64,000 nt of DNA from WHTI01 sp963756365 (GTDB lineage Bacteria > Actinomycetota > CADDZG01 > WHSQ01), in assembly GCA_963756365.1 (NCBI GenBank), contig CAVWNF010000003.1, positions 1,488,001-1,552,000 of the forward strand, written 5' to 3'. The notes under the pieces were generated by a model that was not told the DNA's origin, searched no databases, and worked only from the letters and a program-made list of their open reading frames with translations. Below, piece after piece: positions 1 to 7,784 of this stretch (position 1 is the stretch's first letter; each line of letters begins with the position of its first letter). Made by a program: the position numbers and the translations under genes.

Positions 1-1
1 T

Positions 2-268
2 ATGCGGCGAGAACGGGCCGCGTCGGGCGTGGCGATGCTCCCCATCGAACGCTCGGGGCGGCTGCGCGCGGTCACTGGGGTCGAAGAGGCGCGCACCATC
101 ACCAGCGTGGCCGGGGTCGAGATCACGATCCCGATCGGCGAGGCGGTCACCCCTCTCCCAGAGGGAGACCGCTACCTCGGATTCGTCTTCGCGGTCGCCG
201 CCACGCCAGCAGAAGTGGAGGCAGCGCTCCGTTCTGCCATCGAAGTGATCCAGCCCGAAATCAGCTAA
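2..268 (+). CDS. ATP-grasp enzyme, C-terminal fragment (cut by window edge)
   Basis: The 3' end of a gene that begins outside the window; about 88 residues and a TAA stop are visible. The segment AMLPIERSGRLRAVTGVEEA, followed by PIGEAVTPLPEGDRYLGF, is the pattern of the C-terminal domain of carbamoyl-phosphate-synthase-like or L-amino-acid-ligase ATP-grasp proteins, where a small beta-rich lid follows the ATP-binding fold. ATP-grasp enzymes join a carboxylate to an amine or thiol using ATP. The substrate cannot be told from this piece. The final residues (TPAEVEAALRSA) are the usual terminal helix, so the end looks native. Confidence 0.7.
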   Translation: MRRERAASGVAMLPIERSGRLRAVTGVEEARTITSVAGVEITIPIGEAVTPLPEGDRYLGFVFAVAATPAEVEAALRSAIEVIQPEIS

Positions 269-291
269 AGCCCCCTAGAACGTCCAGTGAC

Positions 292-307
292 TAGTCCTTT
301 CGGACTA
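292..307. repeat. Short perfect inverted repeat
   Basis: TAGTCC - TTTC - GGACTA, a 6-bp stem with a 4-base loop, 24 bases after the stop of the ATP-grasp gene. There is no T-run, so it is a weak terminator candidate; it could also be an operator. Function unknown. Confidence 0.35.
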
Positions 308-415
308 CGACTAAGGCCCAAGTTTCATCCGAAAAAGGTCTTGTCCGACTCTGGCCACACTGTCATCGTTACGCAACGTTGCAACCAACTGGGAGGCTCG
401 AAGGGAGGGTCACCA

Positions 416-442
416 ATGGCGCTCGGAAACACTTGGAGCTAG
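416..442 (+). CDS. Putative 8-residue leader peptide (MALGNTWS)
   Basis: ATG at 416 reads M-A-L-G-N-T-W-S and stops at TAG (440-442). It has a strong Shine-Dalgarno, GGGAGG at 403-408, seven bases before the ATG, better than that of most full genes here. It ends 11 bases before a GC-rich hairpin with a T-rich tail, and the next gene is an MFS exporter. Leader ORF, terminator hairpin, then efflux gene is the layout of ribosome-mediated attenuation known for antibiotic-resistance genes. The sequence shows the ORF and the SD; the regulatory role is inferred. Confidence 0.45.
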   Translation: MALGNTWS

Positions 443-453
443 TTGTTGGGAAC

Positions 454-490
454 GGTGCCCCGGGAGCTAATGCCCCGGGGCACCTTCTTT
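454..490 (+). terminator. Terminator-like hairpin, possible attenuator
   Basis: An 11-bp perfect stem, GGTGCCCCGGG at 454-464 pairing with CCCGGGGCACC at 474-484, a 9-base loop and TTCTTT directly after it. It lies between the 8-codon leader ORF and the ATG of the MFS gene, so it would stop transcription before the exporter unless prevented. Confidence 0.6.
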
Positions 491-511
491 CGTGAGGAGA
501 CTTCTGCAGGC

Positions 512-1810
512 ATGGCCGACACCGATCTGAACGACCTCCACGTCCCGCTCGGGCCGCGATCAACCGTCCCCGAGACGGAGCGGACGATCCGGCTGGACGA
601 TCCCCGCGGGCCGAAGGGCGACTTCGCACGCCTGTGGGCGGCGACGGCCATCTCCAACATCGGTGACGGGGTCCGGATAACGGCTCTCCCTCTCCTTGCG
701 GCAGTGATGACCCGGGATCCGATCCTCGTTGCGGGCGTCCTCATGGCGACCCGCATCCCATGGCTGCTGTTCAGCCTCCACTCGGGAGCCATAGCGGATC
801 GGACCGACAGGAAACGGCTCGTGGTACTCGTCAATGTTCTGCGGGCCGCGGTGATGGGTCTCCTCGCCATCAGCGTCGTGACTGGCACCGGTGGGCTCGT
901 GGCTCTCTATCTCGTCGCTTTCCTGCAGGGGATCGGTGAGGTGTTCTCGGACAACACCGCGTTCGCTCTATTGCCTTCGGTGGTCGGCAAGGAGCAGCTC
1001 GAGAGAGCCAACGGACGCCTCGAGGCGGCGATCATCGTGACCAACGAGTTCGCCGGCCCGGCCCTCGGGGCTCTCTTGTTCGCAGCCAGCGCGAGCCTTC
1101 CATTCGCTCTCGACGCTCTTACCTTCGCGCTCGCCGCCTGGCTCTTCGCCGGGATGCGTCTCCCAACCCGGACCGTCGAACCGCCAACCACCAGCGTTAC
1201 CGAGGACATCAAGGACGGTCTGAAGTGGTTACGCGCTCACCTGATCCTGAGAGACCTCACCGTCATCGCCTCTCTCACCAACCTGAGCCTGCAGGCGACC
1301 TTCGCCATCCAGGTCTTGTTCGTCCTGGACGTACTCGGATTGAGCTTCGCGAGCTTCGGCGTGCTGGTTGCCGCTCAAGCCGGTGGCTCGATCGTGGGAA
1401 GTTTCGTGGCCAGCCCACTTAGGGAACGGATCGGCTTGCGGAGCACGGTGTTGATCTCTCTTGGGCTCGCTGCGGGGGCCAACCTGGTGATAGCGACCAC
1501 TTCATCGTGGGTCGTGGCTGGCGCGATGTGGATCGTCATCAGCGCAACCGGAACCATCTGGAGCATCGTCACCAACTCCTTCCGCCAGCGATCGGTTCCC
1601 GATGACCTCCTAGCGAGGGTCCAGAGTGCTCACCGGTTGTTCTCGTGGGGAGCTATCCCTCTAGGCGCATTGCTAGGGGGTCTGATGGCGAAGGGCTTCG
1701 GGCTTCGGGCCCCGTTCCTCGTCGCGGGCCTCGCACTGAGCTTGTTGTCGATCGCCGCGGTCAGACTGCTCCCGAGCGAGCGCCCAGTTTCGATCACGCT
1801 CGACCGATAA
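512..1810 (+). CDS. MFS transporter (EntS/MFS_3-like exporter)
   Basis: A 432-residue membrane protein with about 12 hydrophobic segments and the MFS loop 2-3 signature GAIADRTDRKRL. The short charged N-terminus, the ISNIGDGVRITALPLL start of helix 1 and the GIGEVFSDNTAFALLPSVV segment resemble MFS_3 exporters of drugs or siderophores. ATG 512 is preferred because GAGGAG lies at 494-499, 12 bases upstream; an upstream in-frame TTG at 443 would put the terminator hairpin inside the coding region. Expression may be controlled by the leader ORF and hairpin at 416-490. The substrate is unknown. Confidence 0.8.
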   Translation: MADTDLNDLHVPLGPRSTVPETERTIRLDDPRGPKGDFARLWAATAISNIGDGVRITALPLLAAVMTRDPILVAGVLMATRIPWLLFSLHSGAIADRTDRKRLVVLVNVLRAAVMGLLAISVVTGTGGLVALYLVAFLQGIGEVFSDNTAFALLPSVVGKEQLERANGRLEAAIIVTNEFAGPALGALLFAASASLPFALDALTFALAAWLFAGMRLPTRTVEPPTTSVTEDIKDGLKWLRAHLILRDLTVIASLTNLSLQATFAIQVLFVLDVLGLSFASFGVLVAAQAGGSIVGSFVASPLRERIGLRSTVLISLGLAAGANLVIATTSSWVVAGAMWIVISATGTIWSIVTNSFRQRSVPDDLLARVQSAHRLFSWGAIPLGALLGGLMAKGFGLRAPFLVAGLALSLLSIAAVRLLPSERPVSITLDR

Positions 1811-1818
1811 CTCGGGAT

Positions 1819-2607
1819 TCACCGGCCGGTGAAGTTCGGCTCGCGCTTCTGCACCCACGCGATCACTGCCTCGCGCGTATCTTCGGACGCGAGGACGAGC
1901 GACTGCGTGAGCGATTCGATGTCCAGGACCTGTTCGAACGCCAGGTCAGCCGCGTGGTTGAGGTTCTCCTTGATGAGGGACGCGGTGCGCGGAGGCATCG
2001 CAGCGATCCGGCCGGCGAGATCCGCCGTCACGTCATCCACCTCCTCGGGCTCGCACAATCGATTGAGCAATCCCAGTTCGTTCGCTTCGTGGGCCGAGAT
2101 CGTGTCGCCCAGGAGAGCGAGTTCCTTCGCCCGGTGAAGCGGAAGGAGCCGTGTCAGGATCCACGAGCCGCCGAAATCTACGACGAGGCCTCGTTTGACG
2201 AACAGCTCCGCGAACGAAGCGTCTGTCGACGCAACGATCAGATCCATACCTAAGGCGAGGTTGCAGCCAGCTCCCGCAGCGATCCCGGTCACCTTGGAGA
2301 TGGTCGGGACCGAGCACCCGTGCACCGAACGTGTGATCTCGTGCACGATCGCCATCCGCGCTTTCATCTCGATCGGGGACGTGACCTGGTTCGCAGGGTC
2401 CGTCAGGTCGGCGCCCGTACAGAACGCCCCGCCGGCCCCCGTCAGGACGAGGCACCGAACGTCCTCATCAGAACCAGCTCGATCGAAGACCTCTTTGATC
2501 TCATGGAACATCGTCCACGACATCGCATTCTTCTTCTCGGGCCGATTGAGAGTGACCGTCGCGACGTGCCCATCCAGTTCCCAGATCAGTGATTCGTAGT
2601 CGGACAC
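1819..2607 (-). CDS. Enoyl-CoA hydratase/isomerase family protein
   Basis: 262 residues with the crotonase fold. The oxyanion-hole segments are GAGGAFCTGADL (about residue 58) and GIAAGAGCNLAL (about 108). The catalytic stretch FAELFVKRGLVVDFGGSW carries an Asp before the GG, as in PaaG-type isomerases, and lacks the classical Glu pair of short-chain hydratases. It probably acts on an acyl-CoA in fatty-acid or phenylacetyl-CoA-like breakdown. It lies just downstream of yraN on the same strand and 8 bases from the convergent MFS gene. The exact reaction cannot be fixed from the sequence. Confidence 0.85.
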   Translation of the reverse strand: MSDYESLIWELDGHVATVTLNRPEKKNAMSWTMFHEIKEVFDRAGSDEDVRCLVLTGAGGAFCTGADLTDPANQVTSPIEMKARMAIVHEITRSVHGCSVPTISKVTGIAAGAGCNLALGMDLIVASTDASFAELFVKRGLVVDFGGSWILTRLLPLHRAKELALLGDTISAHEANELGLLNRLCEPEEVDDVTADLAGRIAAMPPRTASLIKENLNHAADLAFEQVLDIESLTQSLVLASEDTREAVIAWVQKREPNFTGR

Positions 2608-2616
2608 GTATCCCTC

Positions 2617-3000
2617 CTAGAAGGCGTCGGTCAAGACGGTGGCTTCGGTGCGCGTGGGCGTCACGATAACGGAGACCACATCGAACCTCACCTCTCGACG
2701 GCCAAGGTGATGGGAACCAAGCCAGATCCCGGCGAGGCGCCTGATACGCGCCTGCTTGATAGGCGTTACCGCCTCGCATGGGTCACCGAAACGGGCGGAC
2801 CTCCGCGTCTTTACCTCGACGAACGCGATCGTCGAAGAACTCGCCACCACGAGATCCAGTTCGCCCTCGCGACAGCGGAAGTTGCGCTCGAGGACTCGGT
2901 AACCGGCGCGTTCGTACTCGAGGGCGGCCACGTCTTCACCAAGTCGCCCGAGAGATGGGCGTGCATCCATGAGAATGAGGCTAGCCATGGGGTGAGACAC
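2617..3000 (-). CDS. yraN: YraN family (UPF0102) nuclease-like protein
   Basis: Up to 127 residues. LGRLGEDVAALEYERAGYRV, then GELDLVV and AFVEVKTR, is the YraN signature: a small restriction-endonuclease-like fold with the Glu/Asp/ExK residues of a PD-(D/E)xK site. The family is often found near rnhB and dprA; the biological role is unsettled. The start is uncertain. GTG 3000, ATG 2988 and ATG 2970 are all in frame and none has a good Shine-Dalgarno; ATG 2970 (MDARPSLGRLG) is closest to the usual family start. It follows DUF2469 on the same strand. Confidence 0.8.
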   Translation of the reverse strand: MSHPMASLILMDARPSLGRLGEDVAALEYERAGYRVLERNFRCREGELDLVVASSSTIAFVEVKTRRSARFGDPCEAVTPIKQARIRRLAGIWLGSHHLGRREVRFDVVSVIVTPTRTEATVLTDAF

Positions 3001-3020
3001 GAGCGGTGATCGAGAGAGAT

Positions 3021-3350
3021 TCAGCCTTCGAGGCCAGGTGGCTCCGGTATCAGATCGCGTTCGGCGAGCTGGGCTAGTTCCTCGACGTTCATGTCGCGGA
3101 ACGTCACTACCTTGACGTGGGAAACGAATCGAGCGGGTCTATGCATGTCCCAGACCCAGGCATCGCTCAACTCGACCTCGAACCAGACCTTGGGTCCGAC
3201 GTTCTTGGTCTCGACCTTGACGTCGTTAGCGAGATAGAAGCGCCGCTCCGTCTCGACGACGTACTTGAACATCGGAAGGACGTCGCGATACTCCTTGTAG
3301 AGCTGGAGTTCCATCTCGGCCTCGTACTTCTCGAGGTCCTCGACGCTCAT
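3021..3350 (-). CDS. DUF2469 family protein
   Basis: 109 residues beginning MSVEDLEKYEAEMELQLYKE, highly charged, with the conserved ERRFYLANDV and WVWDMHRPARFVSHVKVVTF segments. DUF2469 is found almost only in actinobacteria, usually between rnhB and yraN as here. Its ATG overlaps the rnhB stop by 4 bases, so the two are translationally coupled. Function unknown. It is one of the strongest taxonomic markers in the window. Confidence 0.9.
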   Translation of the reverse strand: MSVEDLEKYEAEMELQLYKEYRDVLPMFKYVVETERRFYLANDVKVETKNVGPKVWFEVELSDAWVWDMHRPARFVSHVKVVTFRDMNVEELAQLAERDLIPEPPGLEG

Positions 3351-4084
3351 CCTGTCTCCCTCTCACTGGTCTGCTCGATGCCAACCTCTTCCCCGTAGTC
3401 TCGCACCTCGCGGCTCGAATCGGTAGTCACTTCGGACTCCGAGATGGCCGTATCTAGGTCTTGTGGGAAGCCGGTAACCCCGTAGAAGGACCTCCGGTGG
3501 ATCTCGCACGGGCCGTGCTCCTTGAGGGCGCGCCAGTGGTGGCGGGTCCCGTAGCCCACGTTGCTGGAGAACCCATACTCGGGGAAGCGCTTTGCATACC
3601 GCCTCATGGCCGCATCCCGGTGCACCTTGGCGACGATGGAGGCGGCCGCTACCGAGGTCGAGACCGCGTCCGCTTTCTTGACGGCAAGGGATGGCACACG
3701 GAGCCGCTTGATCGGGAAACCGTCGACGAGGACGTACTCGGGCGACACCCCCAAAGTTGAGAGGGCCTTCCGCATCGCCATCAGGTTGCATCGCTGAAGG
3801 CCGATCCGGTCGATCTTGGCCGGATAGATCCTGACGACCGAAACGGCGATCGCCCTCTCTTCGATGACTCTGACGAGCCGTTCCCTCTGCAAGCGGGTGC
3901 ACATCTTGGAGTCACGGAGGCCATCTATCTCCGTACCCGGCTCGAGGATCACGGCGGCGGCTACAAGTGGGCCCGCCAACGCGCCCCTGCCTACCTCGTC
4001 TACGCCGGCGACCCTCTCGAACCCGCATTCGGAAAGCCGAAGCTCGAGGAGGCCAGATGCATCAGTGACCATGCCGAGCACCAT
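3347..4084 (-). CDS. rnhB: Ribonuclease HII
   Basis: 245 residues. It cleaves the RNA strand of RNA/DNA hybrids and removes misincorporated ribonucleotides. The motif GVDEVGRGALAGP gives metal ligands Asp29 and Glu30; Asp121 (LVDGF) and Asp157 (VHRDAAM) complete the DEDD site. The C-terminal 40 residues after GVTGFPQDLD are acidic and not part of the enzyme core. It sits between signal peptidase and DUF2469, the standard actinobacterial order. Confidence 0.95.
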   Translation of the reverse strand: MVLGMVTDASGLLELRLSECGFERVAGVDEVGRGALAGPLVAAAVILEPGTEIDGLRDSKMCTRLQRERLVRVIEERAIAVSVVRIYPAKIDRIGLQRCNLMAMRKALSTLGVSPEYVLVDGFPIKRLRVPSLAVKKADAVSTSVAAASIVAKVHRDAAMRRYAKRFPEYGFSSNVGYGTRHHWRALKEHGPCEIHRRSFYGVTGFPQDLDTAISESEVTTDSSREVRDYGEEVGIEQTSERETG

Positions 4085-4109
4085 AGCGAAAAAGGCTCAC
4101 GATCCCGAC

Positions 4110-4919
4110 TCAGAGGCCCCCGAAGTTGCCCGGCGGCCACACGATCGCGAACGCCCGGCCCACGATCTTGCTCTTGTGGATGGGACCGATCACTCGAGAG
4201 TCTTCGGAGTTCCCCCGGTTATCCCCCATCACGAACACATCCCCCTCCGGGATCTCGCATCCGGCGTCGCGGGTCTCCATGCCTAGCCGCTTGCAATCCC
4301 GCGCGGTGATGGACTGGCTGCCCCCGTCCGATCCACGGACCCAGGGCTCATCGACGACCTCGCCGTTGACCGTGAGCACACGAGGATGACCTTTGTAAGA
4401 GATGACGTCGCCCTCGACCGCTACCACCCTCTTGATGTAATCCTCCTCCGCCGAGGTTGGGAGGCCCAGCAGGTCCCTCGCGAAGTCACGCACGTCCTGC
4501 CACCACGGGAAGTCCTTGTCGGGTCCGAACACATCTCGCGCGAAGACCACCACATCTCCCCGGCTCGGCTCATCGAAGTGATAGCCGAGCTTCTCGACGA
4601 GGACGCGATCGCCAACGTGGAGCGTGGGGTACATCGACGCGGACGGGATGTAGAAGGCCTGTGCGATGAAGGTTTTGATGATGACCGCGATAACGAGGGC
4701 GAGCGTGATCAGGACGGGAAGCTCAGCGAGCTGCGCCTTCCACCCCTTCGAGGTCTTCTTTTGCTCATCGGCCGGCGGAGGTGGGGCGGCTGGCGGAGGA
4801 GGCGGGGGCGGCACGGAGGTCACTTCACCGGTCCGGGCCAGTTCCTCGTCGGTCATCTCATCAAGACGAGAACGCAGCGTCCGTCCGTCCTGAGGATCAT
4901 CTCCGCCCTGATCGGTCAT
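4110..4919 (-). CDS. lepB: Signal peptidase I, paralogue 1 (proline-rich N-terminus)
   Basis: 269 residues. It cleaves signal peptides from exported proteins at the outer face of the membrane. A cytoplasmic N-terminus contains a run of prolines (about 37-49); one membrane helix follows (about 66-88), then the catalytic Ser95 in IPSASMYPTL, Lys163 in DYIKRVVAVEG, and the GDNRGNSEDSR box. An insertion of about 25 residues precedes the Lys motif. It is directly downstream of a second signal peptidase gene (9-base gap), so the pair is a tandem duplication in one operon. Confidence 0.92.
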   Translation of the reverse strand: MTDQGGDDPQDGRTLRSRLDEMTDEELARTGEVTSVPPPPPPPAAPPPPADEQKKTSKGWKAQLAELPVLITLALVIAVIIKTFIAQAFYIPSASMYPTLHVGDRVLVEKLGYHFDEPSRGDVVVFARDVFGPDKDFPWWQDVRDFARDLLGLPTSAEEDYIKRVVAVEGDVISYKGHPRVLTVNGEVVDEPWVRGSDGGSQSITARDCKRLGMETRDAGCEIPEGDVFVMGDNRGNSEDSRVIGPIHKSKIVGRAFAIVWPPGNFGGL

Positions 4920-4928
4920 CGATGAAGG

Positions 4929-5624
4929 TTAAAGCCCACCGAAGTGGGAGAGGGGCCAGACGACGACGAATGCATGTCCGATCACCTTGTCCATCGGAAC
5001 GGGCCCGAAACTTCGAGAATCGTCCGAGTTACCGCGGTTGTCCCCCATCACGAACATCATCTTGGCGGGAACGTCTATGGGCCCGAACGACGAAGTCACT
5101 ACACCATCGTCCAGATAGGGCTCGGAGACCTCCTGCCCATTGACCAAGACAACTCCGTCTCGGCCCTCGACGGTGTCTCCACCTACGGCGATCACGCGCT
5201 TGATGAAGTCCTGGGTACCGCCCGTCGGGAATCCGAACAGACCCTTGAAGCCATCGCTGATGTCGGTCCACAGGGAACCGTCCTCCTCCGGGACCACTCC
5301 AGCGAAGTTCTTCTCGAAGACGACGACGTCCCCACGCCGTGGTTCGTGGAAGTGATAGCTGATCTTCTCGACGAGAACCCGATCACCGATCCCGAGCGTC
5401 GTCTCCATCGAGCCGGACGGGATGTAGAACGCCTGGATCAGGAAAGTCTTGATGAGAAGGGCGACGACGAACGCGACCACGACCAGCACCGGAAGCTCGA
5501 CCCAGAAGGGACGGTGCTTGCGCTCGATTCTTGGTTGATCGTCCTCGTGGTCAGGGGTTGCAGGCGAAGGCCCTGCCGGCGGTTCCTCGGTGACGGAAGA
5601 ACGAGAGTTCTCCACGTCCTCCAC
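4929..5624 (-). CDS. lepB: Signal peptidase I, paralogue 2
   Basis: 231 residues with the same layout as its neighbour: a short acidic N-terminus, a membrane helix (about 43-66), Ser72 in IPSGSMETTL, Lys142 in DFIKRVIAVGG and the GDNRGNSDDSR box. It starts at GTG 5624, overlapping the rplS stop by one base (TAGTG), so it is co-translated with rplS. Both paralogues keep all catalytic residues. They differ in the N-terminal tail and in the loop before the Lys, which suggests different substrate preferences, but that is inference. Confidence 0.92.
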   Translation of the reverse strand: MEDVENSRSSVTEEPPAGPSPATPDHEDDQPRIERKHRPFWVELPVLVVVAFVVALLIKTFLIQAFYIPSGSMETTLGIGDRVLVEKISYHFHEPRRGDVVVFEKNFAGVVPEEDGSLWTDISDGFKGLFGFPTGGTQDFIKRVIAVGGDTVEGRDGVVLVNGQEVSEPYLDDGVVTSSFGPIDVPAKMMFVMGDNRGNSDDSRSFGPVPMDKVIGHAFVVVWPLSHFGGL

Positions 5625-5977
5625 TAGGGCTGACGCCGCTCTTTGATCTTGGTGGCCTTCTTACCAACACGCGCACGAAGGTAGTAGAGCTTCGCCCGGC
5701 GAACCTGCCCCATCGCGGCGACCTCGATCTTGGCGATCATCGGCGAGTGGATCGGGAACGTTCGCTCGACACCAACCCCGAAAGAGATCTTGCGGACGGT
5801 GAAGGTCTCGGACAGCTTGCTGCCGCGTCGGCGGATGACGATCCCCTCGAAGACCTGGACGCGCTCACGCTCGCCCTCGACCACGCGGACATGGACGCGC
5901 ACCGTGTCGCCCGGGCGGAAATCAGGTACATCGTCGCGGAGGTGTGCCCGCTCAACCAGATCGATCGTGTTGTTCAT
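5624..5977 (-). CDS. rplS: 50S ribosomal protein L19
   Basis: 117 residues; a structural protein at the 30S-50S interface. The conserved core FRPGDTVRVHVRVVEGERER, FEGIVIRRRGS and FTVRKISFGVGVERTFP is complete. The start is ATG 5977 (MNNTIDLVER) because AGGAG lies six bases upstream; a longer in-frame opening to 6010 lacks conservation. It is the first gene of the rplS-lepB-lepB-rnhB-DUF2469-yraN run and follows two tRNA genes on the same strand. Confidence 0.95.
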   Translation of the reverse strand: MNNTIDLVERAHLRDDVPDFRPGDTVRVHVRVVEGERERVQVFEGIVIRRRGSKLSETFTVRKISFGVGVERTFPIHSPMIAKIEVAAMGQVRRAKLYYLRARVGKKATKIKERRQP

Positions 5978-6035
5978 CGTCAACTCCTGTGTAGTTGCAA
6001 CTCCAGCCACGTTCCCCGCTGAGAACGCGGAACAG

Positions 6036-6110
6036 TAGCCCGGACGGGATTCGAACCCGTGATCTCCTCCTTGAGAGGGAGGCGTCCTTGGCCAACTAGA
6101 CTACCGGGCC
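6036..6110 (-). tRNA. tRNA-Glu (anticodon CTC)
   Basis: 75 bases. The anticodon arm CCTCC-CTCTCAA-GGAGG places CTC at positions 34-36, and the T arm is ACGGG-TTCGAAT-CCCGT. The acceptor stem is GGCCCGG/CCGGGCT with a G-U first pair and discriminator A; CCA is not encoded. It lies between tRNA-Gln and rplS. Confidence 0.9.
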
Positions 6111-6142
6111 TTGCTTGGTGCGATCGGACCGCGGGCCCGAAG

Positions 6143-6215
6143 CTGGGGCGCCTGGATTCGAACCAGGACTAGCGGTACCAGAAACCGCCGGGCTGCCAGG
6201 TTACCCCACGCCCCA
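6143..6215 (-). tRNA. tRNA-Gln (anticodon CTG)
   Basis: 73 bases. The acceptor TGGGGCG pairs perfectly with CGCCCCA (a U1-A72 pair, typical of tRNA-Gln), the anticodon arm GCGGT-TTCTGGT-ACCGC gives CTG, the T loop is TTCGAAT and the discriminator is G. CCA is not encoded. It follows gltX by 57 bases on the same strand. Confidence 0.92.
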
Positions 6216-6272
6216 ATGCCTTTCAGAAACTGGCAGTCAGGCAGGATACCAGCAGCGCCTAGAGCGCCCGAC

Positions 6273-7691
6273 TCAGGCGGCGCTGTGCAGCCGGGCGATC
6301 GTGGTGGGCTTGCCCAGGATCTCGAGAGACTCGAACAGCGGCGGAGAAACAAGCGTCCCCATCACTGCCGCGCGGATCGGCTGGAAGGCCTTCTTGGGCT
6401 TGAGCTCCCGCTCCTCGGCCAGCGCCCTCAGCGCACCTTCGATCGCCTCGGTGCTCCAGTCCTCGATCTCATCGAGGCGCTCCGCTACCGCCTTCAGATA
6501 CTCGCCCTGGTCCACCAAGGCGGACGCAGCTTTGTCGTCGGGGGTCACGTCCTCGAACAGGAACCGGACCATCGGCGGGGTTTCGGTGAGTCTCTTCATA
6601 CGCTCGATCAGCAGCGGGGCTACCTGCCCGAGGGTGGCCCGTCCCTCCGGTGTATCAACGCCTTCGATCTCCGCGGCGAGACAGACGGCCACCATCTCTT
6701 CGATGAGATCTTCGGGGGCAGAGGATCTGATGTAGTGGCCGTTGAGCCACTCGAGCTTCGCCACATCGAACGCCGCTGGGTTCTTGCCAACCCGTTCCAG
6801 CGAGAAGTTCTCGACGAGCTCCTTCCTTGAGATCACGTTGGTGTGGTCGTCGAGCGACCATCCGAGGAGCGCCAGGTAGTTGACGAGAGCGTCGGGAAGG
6901 AACCCCTGCTCCCGGTAGGCGGCCACGGATACATCTCCCCACCTCTTGCTGAGGGGTTTGCCGTCCTCGGCCACGATCAGTGGCAGGTGGGCGAATACGG
7001 GGGTGTCCTTGAACCCGAGCGCCTCACGGATCAACAGTTGCCGCGGCGTCGATGCGACGAGATCGTTCCCTCGGATGATGTGCGTGATGCCCATGAGGTG
7101 GTCGTCCACGGTGACGGCGAGCATGTAGGTCGGGGTGCCGTCGCTGCGCATGATCACGAAATCCGGAGTGTGGCCCATCTCGGTTGTGATCTCGCCGAGG
7201 ACCTCGTCGGTGAAGGTGATCGACCTGTCGGCGGGCACGATGAAACGCACCGAGTAGGAGCGCCCCTCGTCCGCCAGCGCCTTCTCGGTCCCCTCCTCGT
7301 GCTGGAACACGGGACGTCGCTTCGCTTTGTCGGCAGCCTTCCGTTCGAGGTCGATCTCGTCGGGGCTCAAGTAGCACCTGTACGCGAACCCAGTCTCGAT
7401 CAGTTTCTCCGCGTACTCCCGGTAAAGATCGAACCGCTCGGACTGACGATAGGAGTCCTCGGGCCCACCGACCTCGGGACCCTCGTCCCAGTCGAGCCCT
7501 AGCCATCTGAGATCGGCAAGGACGGCCGAAACGTTCTCCTCGGTAACCCTCTTCGCATCGGTGTCGGCGATCCGGAGTACGAACTTCCCACCGTGGTGAC
7601 GAGCGAAGGCCCACGAAAACAACGCGGTCCGCGCGTTGCCGACATGGATGGAACCGGATGGGGCGGGTTCGATGCGCGTCTTAACGGTCAT
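6273..7691 (-). CDS. gltX: Glutamyl-tRNA synthetase
   Basis: 472 residues. It charges tRNA-Glu and, in organisms using GatCAB as this one apparently does, also mischarges tRNA-Gln with Glu. The class I signature is unusual: PAPSGSIHVGNART in place of the common PSPTG-LHIGGART, so HIGH reads HVGN. KMSKS reads PLSKRWG. The rest (FVLRIADTDAKRVTEENV, the GNDLVASTPRQ segment and the C-terminal anticodon-binding helices) is standard bacterial GluRS. tRNA-Gln and tRNA-Glu lie directly downstream. Confidence 0.93.
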   Translation of the reverse strand: MTVKTRIEPAPSGSIHVGNARTALFSWAFARHHGGKFVLRIADTDAKRVTEENVSAVLADLRWLGLDWDEGPEVGGPEDSYRQSERFDLYREYAEKLIETGFAYRCYLSPDEIDLERKAADKAKRRPVFQHEEGTEKALADEGRSYSVRFIVPADRSITFTDEVLGEITTEMGHTPDFVIMRSDGTPTYMLAVTVDDHLMGITHIIRGNDLVASTPRQLLIREALGFKDTPVFAHLPLIVAEDGKPLSKRWGDVSVAAYREQGFLPDALVNYLALLGWSLDDHTNVISRKELVENFSLERVGKNPAAFDVAKLEWLNGHYIRSSAPEDLIEEMVAVCLAAEIEGVDTPEGRATLGQVAPLLIERMKRLTETPPMVRFLFEDVTPDDKAASALVDQGEYLKAVAERLDEIEDWSTEAIEGALRALAEERELKPKKAFQPIRAAVMGTLVSPPLFESLEILGKPTTIARLHSAA

Positions 7692-7720
7692 CGCGCGACC
7701 CTACCCGCCACCGAACACCG

Positions 7721-7767
7721 TTCTGGGCGACGGAGACACCGGCACGTGACGCTCTGGTCGCCCAGAA
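7721..7767. repeat. Long-arm inverted repeat between ilvE and gltX
   Basis: TTCTGGGCGAC (7721-7731) and its exact complement GTCGCCCAGAA (7757-7767) flank a 25-base spacer in the 93-base gap between ilvE and gltX. It could be the terminator or processing hairpin of ilvE, but there is no T-run on the minus strand. Confidence 0.4.
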
Positions 7768-7784
7768 AGGAGGACCGGGCCGGT

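Noticed and set aside
292..307. DosR/DevR-type operator in the TAGTCC-TTTC-GGACTA repeat
   Set aside because: DosR boxes have the half sites in the opposite arrangement (GGGACT-N2-AGTCCC), so the match is only superficial.
443..511. Upstream TTG start of the first MFS gene
   Set aside because: The extra 23 codons would run through the terminator hairpin and add a non-conserved N-terminus; ATG 512 has its own ribosome site.
1645..2253. Plus-strand frame overlapping the MFS end and the enoyl-CoA hydratase gene
   Set aside because: Opposite strand of a conserved crotonase gene, no ribosome site, low-complexity charged product.
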